Program-made: the position numbers and the translations under genes
Part shown: piece by piece, positions 1 to 5,404 of the stretch
Layout of the letters: each line of letters begins with the position of its first letter
How positions within the stretch are numbered: position 1 is the stretch's first letter
Origin: JACPGQ01 sp039798685
GTDB taxonomy: Bacteria > Patescibacteriota > Microgenomatia > Levybacterales > UBA12049
Assembly: GCA_039798685.1 (NCBI GenBank)
Contig: JBDKFM010000063.1
Location: forward strand, 1-5,740
Length of the DNA stretch: 5,740 nucleotides
Direction of reading: 5' to 3'
Notes under the pieces: generated by a model
Told to the model about the DNA's origin: nothing
The model's database searches: none
The model's input: the letters and a program-made list of their open reading frames with translations, nothing else

Positions 1-1043
1 TTCTCATCCTTTATTACCTCGCCCTCATCCGGCTGAATCCGACCCATAAGGATCTTTATAAACGTACTTTTTCCGGCACCGTTTGGACCGTAGAGTGCGA
101 TACGCTCACCTCTCCTGATTGAAAGAGAAACATCGGATAATATCATCTCGTCACCATATGATTTCACGATTCCTCGTGCAGCAATAGGAATCTCACTTGT
201 GTGGATCGGATCCGGGAGATGAAATTTAATGTGCGCAATCTCCCTTGGGAGTTCTGGTAGTGACTGCGTCATACGGTCAATACGTGTTTGTACATTTGCT
301 CTCGCCCTAGCTCCTTTTTCCGAACTCATACGCGCCATCTTCAGAAGACTTTTTTTCATCCTCGAGATCTCCTTCTGGTCGTTTGCAACTTGTTTTTTCA
401 AAGAGTCATCATGTGCTCCTTTGAGTTTTACATACTTTGAGTAATTACCCCGATACTCCTCAATTTTTTTTGAGAGTGGATTCACTGCAATGACTTTTTC
501 AATATGTCTATCCAGTAAACTAATATCGTGGGAGATTACAATAAGCGTATTCGGATACTCACTCAGAAATTCCATGATCCAACGTTTTCCTTCTGTATCC
601 AAAAAATTGGTCGGCTCATCAAGAAGAAGAATATCCGGTTCTTCAATTATTGCCCGAAGTAGTGCTAATTTTGTCCTTTGTCCTCCGCTCAGCTTACTCG
701 GTACGTCTTCAAGTTCTGCATTTACTTCAAGGGAGCTTAACATGATAATGAGCTCATACTGCTGCTTCTTAAACTCAGGATCAAGATACGTCTGTATATC
801 TGGAGCGGACTCAAGTATCGGATCGTGTTTGATCTCTTGTGGAACGTAGCCTACTTTCCCAACAATATGCAAACTCCCGTCACTGACATGATCTTCCTGC
901 ATCAAAAGCTTAAACAGCGTCGATTTACCGGCACCATTTGGACCAACCAACGCGACTTTCTCACCTTTGACCACACTGAAACTCGAGTCAGCATAGATGG
1001 GACGACGGGCATATGAGTACGAAATATTTTTGGCAAGTATCAT
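1..1043 (-). CDS. ABC-F family ATPase (ribosome-associated translation factor type), 3' end outside the window
   Basis: Reading the minus strand from the ATG at 1043 gives 347 uninterrupted codons to the window edge, so the C-terminus is missing. The first nucleotide-binding domain has Walker A GPNGAGKST (residues 34-42), Q-loop Q69, signature LSGGQ (118-122), Walker B LLLDEP (139-144) and switch His172. A charged, Lys/Arg-rich helical linker follows (about 195-265), then a second domain with Walker A GPNGAGKST (319-327). Two tandem ATPase domains, no membrane segment and a basic linker define the ABC-F family, whose members bind the ribosomal E site and act on stalled or antibiotic-bound ribosomes. 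The stretch between Walker A and signature is short (about 78 residues), so the EttA-type arm appears absent; the paralogue is not resolved. A stop lies 13 codons upstream in frame with no other ATG, fixing the start. No Shine-Dalgarno is present. It is transcribed divergently from rrf2. Confidence 0.96.
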   Translation of the reverse strand, partial: MILAKNISYSYARRPIYADSSFSVVKGEKVALVGPNGAGKSTLFKLLMQEDHVSDGSLHIVGKVGYVPQEIKHDPILESAPDIQTYLDPEFKKQQYELIIMLSSLEVNAELEDVPSKLSGGQRTKLALLRAIIEEPDILLLDEPTNFLDTEGKRWIMEFLSEYPNTLIVISHDISLLDRHIEKVIAVNPLSKKIEEYRGNYSKYVKLKGAHDDSLKKQVANDQKEISRMKKSLLKMARMSSEKGARARANVQTRIDRMTQSLPELPREIAHIKFHLPDPIHTSEIPIAARGIVKSYGDEMILSDVSLSIRRGERIALYGPNGAGKSTFIKILMGRIQPDEGEVIKDE

Positions 1044-1195
1044 AAATACGATGGAGAACGAAAGGGGAGTAACGAAGAATTAAAAAGCAATACTTCTCTC
1101 AGGAACTCAACAACTTCACATACCTCTCACCTGTGCATGTATTATTATAACAGAATATGCCTAAATCTGCCTCAGTTTTTTAAATAATCTGAAAA

Positions 1196-1211
1196 AAGTA
1201 TTCTCATACTT
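1196..1211. repeat. Short perfect inverted repeat upstream of rrf2
   Basis: AAGTAT (1196-1201) and ATACTT (1206-1211) are exact reverse complements separated by 4 bp. The right arm is shared with the putative regulator-binding dyad that starts at 1203, so this may be an additional partial site or a short hairpin. It lies in the 204-bp divergent gap between the ABC-F and rrf2 genes. A 6-bp arm in AT-rich DNA can arise by chance, so functional meaning is uncertain. Confidence 0.3.
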
Positions 1212-1231
1212 GACTAGTGTGAGTTATGTAT
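1203..1231 (+). promoter_or_regulatory. Candidate Rrf2 operator, copy 1 (upstream of rrf2)
   Basis: Positions 1203-1223 form an imperfect dyad: CTCATACT (1203-1210) and AGTGTGAG (1216-1223) pair at 7 of 8 positions around a 5-bp centre. Positions 1203-1226 match 1707-1730, upstream of the iron permease, at 20 of 24 positions; the shared blocks are CTCA, ACTTGA, TAGT and AGTTA. A second, wider dyad is also visible: ATACTTGACT (1206-1215) against AGTTATGTAT (1222-1231), 8 of 10 paired. As I recall it, the E. coli IscR type-1 half-site is ATASYYGACTR, and 1206-1216 fits it exactly. The element covers the -35-like TTGACT, a position suited to repression by the adjacent Rrf2 protein. Binding itself is inferred. 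Confidence 0.6.
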
Positions 1232-1239
1232 TTTATCCT
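1210..1239 (+). promoter_or_regulatory. Putative rrf2 promoter (leaderless-type)
   Basis: TTGACT (1210-1215) and TATCCT (1234-1239) are separated by 18 bp and match the sigma-70-type boxes at 5/6 and 4/6. Only 8 nt lie between the -10 box and the rrf2 ATG at 1248, so transcription would begin at or next to the start codon. The -35 box is inside the candidate operator. The box spacing is identical to that of the promoter in front of the permease gene. Confidence 0.5.
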
Positions 1240-1247
1240 ACATCACA

Positions 1248-1721
1248 ATGATCAGATTCTCAAGAAGTGAGGACTACGCAATCGTAATCGTGGGCACTCT
1301 CGCAAAAGAGTACCTGCAGGCGAAAAAACCAATTCCCCTCTCAGAGATTGCAAAAGAGTACGCTATCTCTCTTCTCTTTCTCAGAAATCTCGCAAATGAA
1401 CTACGAGAGGCGGGAGTAATAAAAGCGCTTGAAGGAAAAAATGGTGGCTATTTCCTTACAAAGCACCCGAATGAAATAAAAATGGGCGAGATACTCGCAA
1501 TCTTCTCCAGTAAACGTCATCTGGAGTGCTGTCCTGTTGGAGGCATCTCACACCGAGACCGTATATGTCCAAAAGAACAATATTGCGTCGCCGGAAATAT
1601 TTGGAGACAACTGAACAAAGAATTTATTGACAAGGTATACGGCCTCTCACTTCTTGAATTTCTACAATACACACCAGAGCAAAATAAAAAAATGAACTCA
1701 CAACAACTCAGACTTGATTAG
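1248..1721 (+). CDS. Rrf2 family transcriptional regulator, probable Fe-S or iron sensor
   Basis: A 157-residue protein, a normal Rrf2 length. The N-terminal winged helix-turn-helix covers about residues 1-75: helices around IPLSEIAKEYAIS (29-41) and LRNLANELREAGVI (45-58), then a wing at EGKNGGYFL (62-70), which corresponds to the family's RG..GGY signature with Glu62 in the Arg position. The central region has Cys94, Cys95, Cys107 and Cys113. Three cysteines ahead of the dimerisation helix ligate an Fe-S cluster in IscR, NsrR and RirA. Here the spacing is C95-X11-C107-X5-C113, so the first gap is longer than in those proteins. The gene sits directly upstream of an iron permease, and the same dyad precedes both genes, suggesting autoregulation and control of iron uptake; target and ligand are inferred. 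No Shine-Dalgarno precedes the ATG. The last residues are encoded within the second operator copy. Confidence 0.93.
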   Translation: MIRFSRSEDYAIVIVGTLAKEYLQAKKPIPLSEIAKEYAISLLFLRNLANELREAGVIKALEGKNGGYFLTKHPNEIKMGEILAIFSSKRHLECCPVGGISHRDRICPKEQYCVAGNIWRQLNKEFIDKVYGLSLLEFLQYTPEQNKKMNSQQLRLD

Positions 1722-1730
1722 TATCAGTTA
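1707..1730 (+). promoter_or_regulatory. Candidate Rrf2 operator, copy 2 (upstream of the iron permease)
   Basis: This element matches 1203-1226 at 20 of 24 positions; the four differences are at 1711, 1718, 1723 and 1725. Its own dyad, CTCAGACT (1707-1714) against AGTATCAG (1720-1727), pairs at 6 of 8 positions around the same 5-bp centre. It overlaps the last codons and the TAG stop of rrf2 (1719-1721), so the DNA would serve as both coding sequence and binding site. It covers the -35-like TTGATT of the permease promoter, at the same relative place as in copy 1. Confidence 0.58.
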
Positions 1731-1743
1731 GAATACGTACAAT
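1714..1743 (+). promoter_or_regulatory. Putative promoter of the FTR1 permease gene
   Basis: TTGATT (1714-1719) and TACAAT (1738-1743) are separated by 18 bp and match the sigma-70-type boxes at 4/6 and 5/6. Fourteen nucleotides separate the -10 box from the ATG at 1758, predicting a leader of roughly 7-8 nt. The promoter begins inside the end of rrf2, so the permease could be read both from here and by read-through from the rrf2 promoter. Confidence 0.5.
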
Positions 1744-1757
1744 ACACTTACGTTTCT

Positions 1758-2573
1758 ATGCTCGCATCACTTCTCATTACATTCCGCGAAACACTCGAAG
1801 CTGCACTTGTCGTCGGAATCGTACTTACATTTCTTACCAAAACACACATGCAGCTATTTAAAGTATTTGTCTGGCGTGGTGTCATAATCGGGATAGTACT
1901 GGCGGTCGCTGTCGCAGTCCTTCTGGAGACATTGTTCGGAGGTTTTACAGGAAGAGCAGAGCAAATATTTGAAGGAGTTCTGATGTTCACAACTGTCGGA
2001 TTTCTGACCTGGATGATCATGTGGGTTCATAAACAAAAGGATGTGGCAAAAAAACTCAAAGACCAGGTCGCAACTCACGCACAAAAAGGATATGGACTCG
2101 GTATCGTCATCCTGATCGCAAGTTCTGTTTTTAGAGAGGGCGTGGAAACTGCACTCTATCTAAAAGCGAGTAGTATCGCAGGAAGCACAAATCAGCTTTT
2201 CGGGGCAGTGCTCGGAATCGTCACAGCACTTATTCTCGGATACGCACTCTTCCGCTGGGCAATAAAGATTAATCTCTCAATGGTGTTCACGGTAACAAGT
2301 TTCTTTCTACTCCTTTTTGCAGCGGGATTACTTGCACATGGAGTACATGAGTTTCAGGAAGCGGGACTTCTGCCGATCTTCTCATTTGATCCGCTCATCA
2401 ATATCTCACATATCCTCGATCACAAAAGCACTTTCGGAAGCCTGCTCCGGGTCATTTTTGGCTATACCAGTAAACCTACCTCGCTTGAACTTATTTCCTA
2501 CTCATCCTATATCATTCTCATCCTCTGGATTCAGAGACTGACAAATAAAGTACTCGTCAGGCGTGCAATATAA
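1758..2573 (+). CDS. FTR1 family iron permease
   Basis: A 271-residue polytopic membrane protein with about seven hydrophobic segments (roughly 3-26, 36-57, 69-90, 111-135, 146-167, 175-195 and 247-263). It carries both REXXE iron-binding motifs that define the FTR1/EfeU family: RETLE (10-14) in the first helix and REGVE (126-130) in the fourth. The family's conserved segment before the last helix is also present as GLLAHGVHEFQEAGLLP (190-206). FTR1 proteins carry iron across the cytoplasmic membrane; yeast Ftr1p uses a multicopper oxidase and EfeU uses EfeO and EfeB, but no such partner is in this window. The first REXXE lies ten residues from the N-terminus, as is usual, which supports this ATG. 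The gene begins 36 bp after rrf2 and has its own putative operator and promoter. No Shine-Dalgarno is seen. Confidence 0.96.
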   Translation: MLASLLITFRETLEAALVVGIVLTFLTKTHMQLFKVFVWRGVIIGIVLAVAVAVLLETLFGGFTGRAEQIFEGVLMFTTVGFLTWMIMWVHKQKDVAKKLKDQVATHAQKGYGLGIVILIASSVFREGVETALYLKASSIAGSTNQLFGAVLGIVTALILGYALFRWAIKINLSMVFTVTSFFLLLFAAGLLAHGVHEFQEAGLLPIFSFDPLINISHILDHKSTFGSLLRVIFGYTSKPTSLELISYSSYIILILWIQRLTNKVLVRRAI

Positions 2574-2601
2574 AAAGTAATTTATTTCCTCATCACTTTT
2601 C

Positions 2602-2630
2602 TTGACAGCTCTCTGTCACTCTGAAATAGT
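2602..2630 (+). promoter_or_regulatory. Putative promoter of the Pr6Pr-like gene
   Basis: A consensus TTGACA (2602-2607) is followed after 17 bp by AATAGT (2625-2630, 4/6 match to the -10 consensus). Nine nucleotides separate the -10 box from the ATG at 2640, so the transcript would have almost no leader. The -35 box is overlapped by the inverted repeat at 2603-2618. Confidence 0.5.
2603..2618. repeat. Perfect inverted repeat over a -35 box
   Basis: TGACAG (2603-2608) and CTGTCA (2613-2618) are exact reverse complements around a 4-bp CTCT spacer. The left arm shares five bases with the TTGACA -35 element, and the whole dyad lies between the -35 and -10 boxes of the downstream membrane-protein gene, a typical repressor site position. 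It is not similar to the operator pair upstream. It could also be chance. Confidence 0.35.
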
Positions 2631-2639
2631 AAAGTAGCT

Positions 2640-3224
2640 ATGTTTCGCAAATGGTACTTTTTACTTTTTGGACTACTTGACCTCATTGCACTCAGCATCG
2701 CATTCTTTGCATCGCTTCACGTACTCAGTATTTATTTCAGCTACTTTACGGTACTGAGCAATATCCTGATCACCTTTATCTTTCTGTCTTTCGGACTACA
2801 AAAAAAGACGACTGCGCTCGTACATATGCTCTTCGCCCCTGCGGTGCTTTATATGACCATTACAGGAATAGTGTTCTGGACGATTCTCCGCAATAACCAT
2901 CTCCAGACAGTTCCTTGGATCAATATCGTCCTGCACGGAATCATGCCGATTGCTGCAGTGACAGCCTGGATAGTCTTCACGGAAAAACGCACAATACCTC
3001 TCAGAATTACAATTTTGTGGCTACTTTTCCCGGTTTTCTTTGTCTGCTATACGCTCATCAGAGGACCTTTCGCACATTGGTATCCCTATCCTTTTTTAAA
3101 TCCTGAGACAACAGGTGGGTACATGAAAGTTGCAATAAGCTCGATACTTATCCTTGCGGGAGGTTGGCTTCTCAGCTTATCCATGCTCTGGGTTCAGGAG
3201 AAACGAGTCAGGAAGACACGTTAG
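2640..3224 (+). CDS. Pr6Pr-like six-helix membrane protein
   Basis: A 194-residue protein with six predicted membrane helices (about 5-27, 33-53, 59-82, 92-113, 122-141 and 163-184) and a basic C-terminal tail. Conserved-looking blocks are SYFTVLSN (34-41), LHGIMP (98-103), and a loop with RGPFAHWYPYPFLNP (141-155) followed by GGYMKV (159-164). This set resembles proteins annotated as the Pr6Pr family, which have no established function as far as I know. The layout recalls the eukaryotic AIG1/ADTRP fatty-acid-ester hydrolases, whose catalytic Thr and His lie in comparable helices; Thr37 and His99 would be the equivalents, but this is a hypothesis. The gene has its own promoter 66 bp after the permease, so membership of the iron operon is uncertain. 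Its last 17 bp overlap the end of the convergent hydrolase gene. Confidence 0.75.
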   Translation: MFRKWYFLLFGLLDLIALSIAFFASLHVLSIYFSYFTVLSNILITFIFLSFGLQKKTTALVHMLFAPAVLYMTITGIVFWTILRNNHLQTVPWINIVLHGIMPIAAVTAWIVFTEKRTIPLRITILWLLFPVFFVCYTLIRGPFAHWYPYPFLNPETTGGYMKVAISSILILAGGWLLSLSMLWVQEKRVRKTR

Positions 3225-4146
3225 TATCTACCCTCGATAAAAATTCTCTCACAACCGTCTTGTATTTTTCGGCTTCTGTCCATTGAGCAAAATGGGCGCT
3301 TTCCTCAAACACAACGAGTTCTGCATGCGGCAAATTCGTAAGCGCATCCTGCATGGAGTGTGGGGTGACCTCATCGTGTCTTCCGCATGTGATAAGTACA
3401 GGAATTCCCCTGATCATACTCAGTGAAGAAAGGTTATTGTATCCTTTCAGTAAACCTGTGGGATTGATCTCAGAATGTCCTACCATAGCCAATGCAACAG
3501 ACTCACCAAATGTTGCCTCCGAGAACCGAAGTGACTCATGCGTATCAGGATCAAATCCGAGGCCAAGAATATGCTTTTGGGTAAATTCACGCATGGCATC
3601 CTGATATTCTGGACTCTGAGTATTTCCCGAATTTTCATACTGAGTTATCATCTCAACAACATCCTGTCCGAGCATCTCTCTGAGGTCGTCTGTCACCACC
3701 TGCTCACTAAATGGAGTACTTGCAAAAATGACACTCTGCACATGCTCAGGAAGATGGTTTTGCCTATACTGCTGAAGTAATGCCTCGGTCACTACCATCC
3801 CTCCGTACGAATAGCCAAGAAGATTCACAGTGCGATGACCTACCCCCTCAATCACAGCATGAAGCTCATCAATTGATCGCTGAAGAGTCCACAAATGATT
3901 GTGAGATGAGTCTTCCTGACCCTCAAACCGTGAATAGCCACTGCCAAGTTGATGATATGTCACAACGGGGCGGTCAAGTGCACGGAGTGGCTCAAAGTCC
4001 TCAGGATACCCAGGTCCTCCTGGGACGATAAGAAGCGGCGTGCGTGGAATTTCTTCATTGACGACGTTGACAAATACCTCTCCTCCCGGGACAGGCACGA
4101 ATCCCGTACGCCCCCTATGAACCATTGATACCTCCGGATTACTCAT
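3208..4146 (-). CDS. Alpha/beta hydrolase, proline iminopeptidase-like (peptidase family S33)
   Basis: A 312-residue protein without signal peptide or membrane segment, so probably cytoplasmic; the length fits proline iminopeptidases. The oxyanion-hole block is PGGPG (42-46), where the classical enzyme has HGGPG. The block normally reading DQxGxGxS appears as HQLGSGYS (65-72). The nucleophile elbow is GYSYGG (111-116) with Ser113. The acid is probably Asp258 in CGRHDEVTP (254-262), and the base His285 in ESAHFAQW (282-289). A cap domain occupies about 145-240. The family removes N-terminal proline or other residues from peptides, but related members hydrolyse amides and esters, so the substrate is not assured. 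A perfect TATAAT 8 nt upstream supports the ATG at 4146. The gene is divergent from the GH18 gene and overlaps the end of the Pr6Pr-like gene by 17 bp tail to tail. Confidence 0.92.
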   Translation of the reverse strand: MSNPEVSMVHRGRTGFVPVPGGEVFVNVVNEEIPRTPLLIVPGGPGYPEDFEPLRALDRPVVTYHQLGSGYSRFEGQEDSSHNHLWTLQRSIDELHAVIEGVGHRTVNLLGYSYGGMVVTEALLQQYRQNHLPEHVQSVIFASTPFSEQVVTDDLREMLGQDVVEMITQYENSGNTQSPEYQDAMREFTQKHILGLGFDPDTHESLRFSEATFGESVALAMVGHSEINPTGLLKGYNNLSSLSMIRGIPVLITCGRHDEVTPHSMQDALTNLPHAELVVFEESAHFAQWTEAEKYKTVVREFLSRVDTNVSS

Positions 4147-4154
4147 AGTCTTGA

Positions 4155-4182
4155 ATTATATAGGATATATTTTAAATCGCAA
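4155..4182 (-). promoter_or_regulatory. Promoter of the S33-like hydrolase gene (leaderless-type)
   Basis: On the minus strand TTGCGA (4182-4177) and a perfect TATAAT (4160-4155) are separated by 16 bp. Eight nucleotides lie between the -10 box and the ATG at 4146, so the transcript should start at or within a base or two of the start codon. There is no room for a Shine-Dalgarno site. Confidence 0.6.
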
Positions 4183-4183
4183 G

Positions 4184-4213
4184 TTGCTCAGCGCCTGACA
4201 CTTCTGTTATGCT
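4184..4213 (+). promoter_or_regulatory. Promoter of the GH18 gene, with extended -10
   Basis: TATGCT (4208-4213) is preceded by TG at 4205-4206, giving an extended -10 (TGnTATGCT). A weak TTGCTC lies at 4184-4189, 18 bp upstream. The -10 ends 11 nt before the ATG at 4225, predicting a leader of about 5 nt. Its -35 is a single base away from that of the divergent hydrolase promoter, so the two polymerases would be placed back to back. Confidence 0.5.
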
Positions 4214-4224
4214 TTTCAGCACAA

Positions 4225-5397
4225 ATGCGCGCCTGGCTACTAATAATAATTCTCGGACTGATTACCGGGACACTCCTCGGCACGATCACACTTGCGTACG
4301 CACAGCCATTGCTCCAAAATTCCGACTCTCAACTCATCTCAGCAGTAATGCCTGTAAGAAAACAGGTTATCGGATTCCTCCCATATTGGCTTATCGAGAA
4401 GGCAGACAAAGACTACTCACCATACATTACCCAACTGACTTATTTCGGCCTCACTATTGAGACAGACGGTCACATACAAAAATATACAGATTCTGACGGA
4501 ATCGAAGGAGAACCGGGATGGGTTGCGCTCAATTCCGGAAGGGCAGACCGAGTACTCAAAAACGCGAAACAACATAATCGAACACTTTCTTTACTCATAT
4601 TTAGAGCTGAAAATGATGCAATTACTGAACTTCTCTCAGATCCGGGAAATGCTGCCCGTACACTCATAGAAGATGTCATGCCAATTATGAAAGAGTACGG
4701 TTTTCGTGACCTTAATATCGATATCGAACACGTCGGACGCGCGAACGATGACGAACGTGCTCGGTTTATTACATTTCTGACTGAAGTAAAACGCGGAATA
4801 AGCAACAATAATCTCGGCACGCTTACTGTTGAGATCACGGGAAGTGATCTAATTAAGAAAAATCTCAGTGACCCCGAAAAAATTGGCAGTATTGCTGACT
4901 ATGTGGTGATCATGGCATATGATTATCACTTTGCCGGATCAGAAGTGACTGGCCCTGTCGCTCCGCTCGGAGGAGGAGGCACATACTATGAATATGATAC
5001 AAAAATTGCTGTTGAGAAAGCACTCGAGATCATACCTGCCGAGAAAATTATCCTGGGAATTCCACTGTACGGATATCAATGGGAGACAATTGGTACAACA
5101 CCTGGATCCGCTATCATACCCGGAACAGGGCAGACTGCCAGTCACAGACGCGTCACGAAACAACTTTTACAGTGCAACACATGCAACACGGGTTTTGATG
5201 AGATGGGGAAAGAGCCGTTTGTTGTGTATACGGAAGACGAGGCAGATGTATATGATCAGATTTTTTATCCCGACGAGAGATCGACACAATCAAAAGTCGA
5301 CCTCGCAGAAGCCCTGGAAATAGGCGGAATCGCACTTTGGGCGCTCGGGTACGAAGGGGAGGATATACTAAATCCGCTAAAAAGTTATATTCAATAA
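4225..5397 (+). CDS. Secreted or membrane-anchored glycoside hydrolase family 18 protein
   Basis: A 390-residue protein. Residues 1-26 form a hydrophobic Sec signal ending in AYA before Gln27, or possibly an uncleaved anchor. The GH18 barrel follows: strand 1 VIGFLPYW (48-55), the catalytic strand YGFRDLNIDIE (158-168), MAYDYH (230-235) and the last strand GIALWALGYE (368-377) with Trp372. Glu168 would be the acid/base, with Asp166 kept; Asn164 in place of the second Asp is common in the YaaH/SleL-like branch, while Arg161 replaces the usual first Asp. MAYDY supplies the substrate-assisting Tyr232 and Asp233. GH18 enzymes cleave beta-1,4 GlcNAc linkages in chitin or peptidoglycan, so remodelling of the own or a partner cell's envelope is plausible but inferred. 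An inserted loop has Cys317 and Cys320 (CNTC). The gene ends 7 bp before the convergent gene at the right edge. Confidence 0.92.
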   Translation: MRAWLLIIILGLITGTLLGTITLAYAQPLLQNSDSQLISAVMPVRKQVIGFLPYWLIEKADKDYSPYITQLTYFGLTIETDGHIQKYTDSDGIEGEPGWVALNSGRADRVLKNAKQHNRTLSLLIFRAENDAITELLSDPGNAARTLIEDVMPIMKEYGFRDLNIDIEHVGRANDDERARFITFLTEVKRGISNNNLGTLTVEITGSDLIKKNLSDPEKIGSIADYVVIMAYDYHFAGSEVTGPVAPLGGGGTYYEYDTKIAVEKALEIIPAEKIILGIPLYGYQWETIGTTPGSAIIPGTGQTASHRRVTKQLLQCNTCNTGFDEMGKEPFVVYTEDEADVYDQIFYPDERSTQSKVDLAEALEIGGIALWALGYEGEDILNPLKSYIQ

Positions 5398-5404
5398 AAA
5401 CATC

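Noticed and set aside
490..849. Plus-strand 119-codon open frame inside the ABC-F gene.
   Set aside because: It lies antisense to the signature and Walker B region of a clearly real gene and has no recognisable protein features.
1079..1116. Minus-strand promoter for the ABC-F gene using TATTGC or TTTAAT with TTGTTG or TTGAGT upstream.
   Set aside because: No pair of boxes has acceptable spacing (15, 12 or 20 bp), and all would leave a leader unlike the other genes here. The promoter is not identified.
2573..2600. AAAAGT (2573-2578) and ACTTTT (2595-2600) as a terminator hairpin after the FTR1 gene.
   Set aside because: The stem is 6 bp, almost all A/T, with a 16-nt loop and no strong U-tract, so it would not be stable.
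4147..4164. A possible third copy of the Rrf2-type dyad (AGTCTTGAATTATATA-like) just upstream of the S33-like hydrolase start.
   Set aside because: It agrees with copy 2 at only about 11 of 16 positions, lacks the TAGT and AGTTA blocks and the dyad, and consists largely of the TATAAT box of the opposite-strand promoter.
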